A stretch of 64,000 nucleotides of DNA from contig OZ037867.1 in the NCBI GenBank assembly GCA_964035575.1, positions 434,001 through 498,000 on the forward strand, given 5' to 3'. Positions 62,485-64,000 of this stretch are shown one piece after another. The stretch comes from Rhynchopus sp. YZ270_cl-10 (lineage: Eukaryota > Euglenozoa > Diplonemea > Diplonemida > Diplonemidae). Made by a program: the position numbers and the translations under genes. The notes under the pieces were generated by a model that was given only the letters and a program-made list of their open reading frames with translations, was not told the DNA's origin and made no database searches. Positions within the stretch are counted from its first letter, which is position 1; the number at the start of each line of letters is the position of its first letter.

Positions 62485-62999
62485 TTTTGCTAATCCTTAC
62501 AACTCCCTCTTGATCGTGGTATGCAAAGATCTGAAAAGAAACCAACAGGTACCCACGAACATGTGGCAACAAACACAACCAGCACAACGCAACCGATCTG
62601 TACGCAACGAAAGGAACCCAAGCAAGGCTACGAGGTTACCAAACGCAAAAAAGGAACCCAAGCAAGGGAACGAGTGGTTACCAAGCGCAGCCCACCTTCG
62701 GTGGGCTGCTCAAACTCGTCCCCATGGGCAAACCCCTTTGTGTCTTTGCGTTACACACAACGCTCTGCACATGCTATGCAGGCGTTAACCACAACGTGTG
62801 GTTGCCAAACGCATGCCGTGTATGGCCCACGCATGGTTCTCACACCGCCAACCCACCCTACCACCTTAGGGTCACACCTATTATTACAGTTAAACTTAAA
62901 ATTTTTTAAACTTTCAAAAGTTAACCCTTTAGACCCCAAGCCGTTTTTTGGACCCACTTTTGAGTTTTGGTTTTTGGGGCTCTCCAACCGGTAAAGGGA

Positions 63000-64000
63000 C
63001 CCCAGATGCAAATTTTTGATCGTACCTGGCCGCAATTGAAAGATTTTGAACACGGCTTTCAATTCCATTTTTTTAAGTTTTTTTTCGAAAAAAAATGTTA
63101 GCCCCAAAATGAGGTGAGCATAAAATTGACCTTTTGATTTTTTACTCTCTCTACCTGCCGAGACAACCCTAGTAAATTATTGCCGCCCAAAAACTGCTTT
63201 ATTTGAAAGATTCGCCACAAAATCTTTTCAAAGAAAAAAAAAATCGAGCAAAAAGTCCAAGTAGAACCCAACTTAGATGAGTGTAGCTCTGTTAGTAGCA
63301 TGTTTAAAAATCGATTTCCCTAACGATTTACACTGAAACACCACTACACAACGTAAAAGTGCATTTTTTTCACGTTTTTGGGCATCTATAGGCCCGAAAC
63401 ACCCCCAGAATGGGTCAGAACGACCCTGTGTGCCGAAAATTCACAAAAAAAGCACCCTAAAATACGAAAAAATAGTGAAAACCCGGTTTATAGTGTGTTT
63501 TGGGTGGGAATAAGGCAAAGGATAGTCAGAAAAAACAGTGATTTTGGTGGTGGTTCTCACGGACTTCCAAAGTGCACTCAGATGCACAAAAGTTTTCAAT
63601 TCTTGCTTCTTTTGACAGATTTGACATCAAATCTTTCCAAAAATGTGAAAATCTTTTCCCGAAAATGAGTAGAACCCCACCTATCAACCCTCCTAGCCTT
63701 ACGACCTTAGCAACGTTAAAACCCATGATTTTGGTGGTAAAATCTCACCAAAATCCGAGGATATCACAGATGCAATAAAGTTTTCGATTTTTGCGTATTT
63801 TGAAAGATGCGAACGAAATCTTTCCACACAAAAAAAGTGTTTTCACGAAAACGAGTAGAAAATTTTTGATCACATGGAGGCTCTGAAAAGTGACCTTTTT
63901 TCAGTACTTTTTCACGCTCCCCGGCATCCAAGGAAAACCCAGATGCATAAAAGTTTTCTTAGATGGCGTATTTTGAAAGATTGGTGAAAAATCTTTCAAA
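63000..64000. repeat. degenerate satellite, unit about 170-190 bp, running off the window
   Basis: Related blocks begin GATGCA(C/T)AAAAGTTTTC at 63581, 63769 and 63942 (spacing 188 and 173 bp), each followed by TTTTGAAAGAT or TTTTGACAGAT, AAATCTTTCC and GAGTAGAA. A weaker GATGCAAATTTTTGATC lies at 63004 and TTTGAAAGATTCGCC near 63199. There is no coding content. Confidence 0.65.

Overview
This window is nuclear DNA of a unicellular, probably flagellated eukaryote. It has spliceosomal GT-AG introns, eukaryote-specific domain combinations (vault-PARP, MATH-BTB-BACK, SHIPPO/STPG), large secreted mosaic proteins, and AT-rich spacers full of homopolymers and short dispersed repeats. Sixteen genes can be supported, and all sixteen lie on the minus strand. 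Several have a long pyrimidine tract ending in AG within about 25 nt of the start codon. One-way gene clusters with an acceptor-like site before the ATG are typical of lineages that use spliced-leader trans-splicing (euglenozoans such as diplonemids, or dinoflagellates). That placement is inference. No spliced-leader gene or rRNA is present, and one membrane-protein tail instead resembles Giardia surface proteins, so the lineage is left open.

Layout: 0-2 kb holds a SHIPPO-type flagellar protein and a twin-Cx9C protein. 1.9-21.6 kb holds two giant surface/secreted proteins that share a jelly-roll-like domain, Thr/Pro linkers and a copied 5' flank; a third flank copy has no gene. 22.8-28 kb holds a membrane-anchored Nudix hydrolase, a secreted two-exon protein and a weakly supported short gene. 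29.9-31.0 kb is a TIR element. 31.1-34.2 kb holds a four-exon MATH-BTB-BACK-BTB protein and an adenylate kinase with an N-terminal docking domain. 34.2-45.3 kb is a tandem array of four secreted LVIVD-type beta-propellers, with an orphan flank, a 3.1-kb replaced spacer and a hAT-like insertion. 47.1-47.9 kb is a YghU-type GST of bacterial character. 49.4-57.4 kb is a four-exon vault-PARP (PARP4) homologue of about 2,455 residues with a C-terminal RRM-like domain. 59.4-59.8 kb is a small single-pass membrane protein. From 60 kb onward there are foldback elements, repeats and a degenerate satellite that runs to the end.

Recurring themes are tandem duplication with homogenisation (both giant genes, the propeller array), orphan 5' flanks at the low-coordinate end of each array, at least six families of short hairpin-forming repeats (two occur inside introns), and palindromes built around a GC-GAA-GC apex. 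All eight introns identified are phase 0 and start GTAT.
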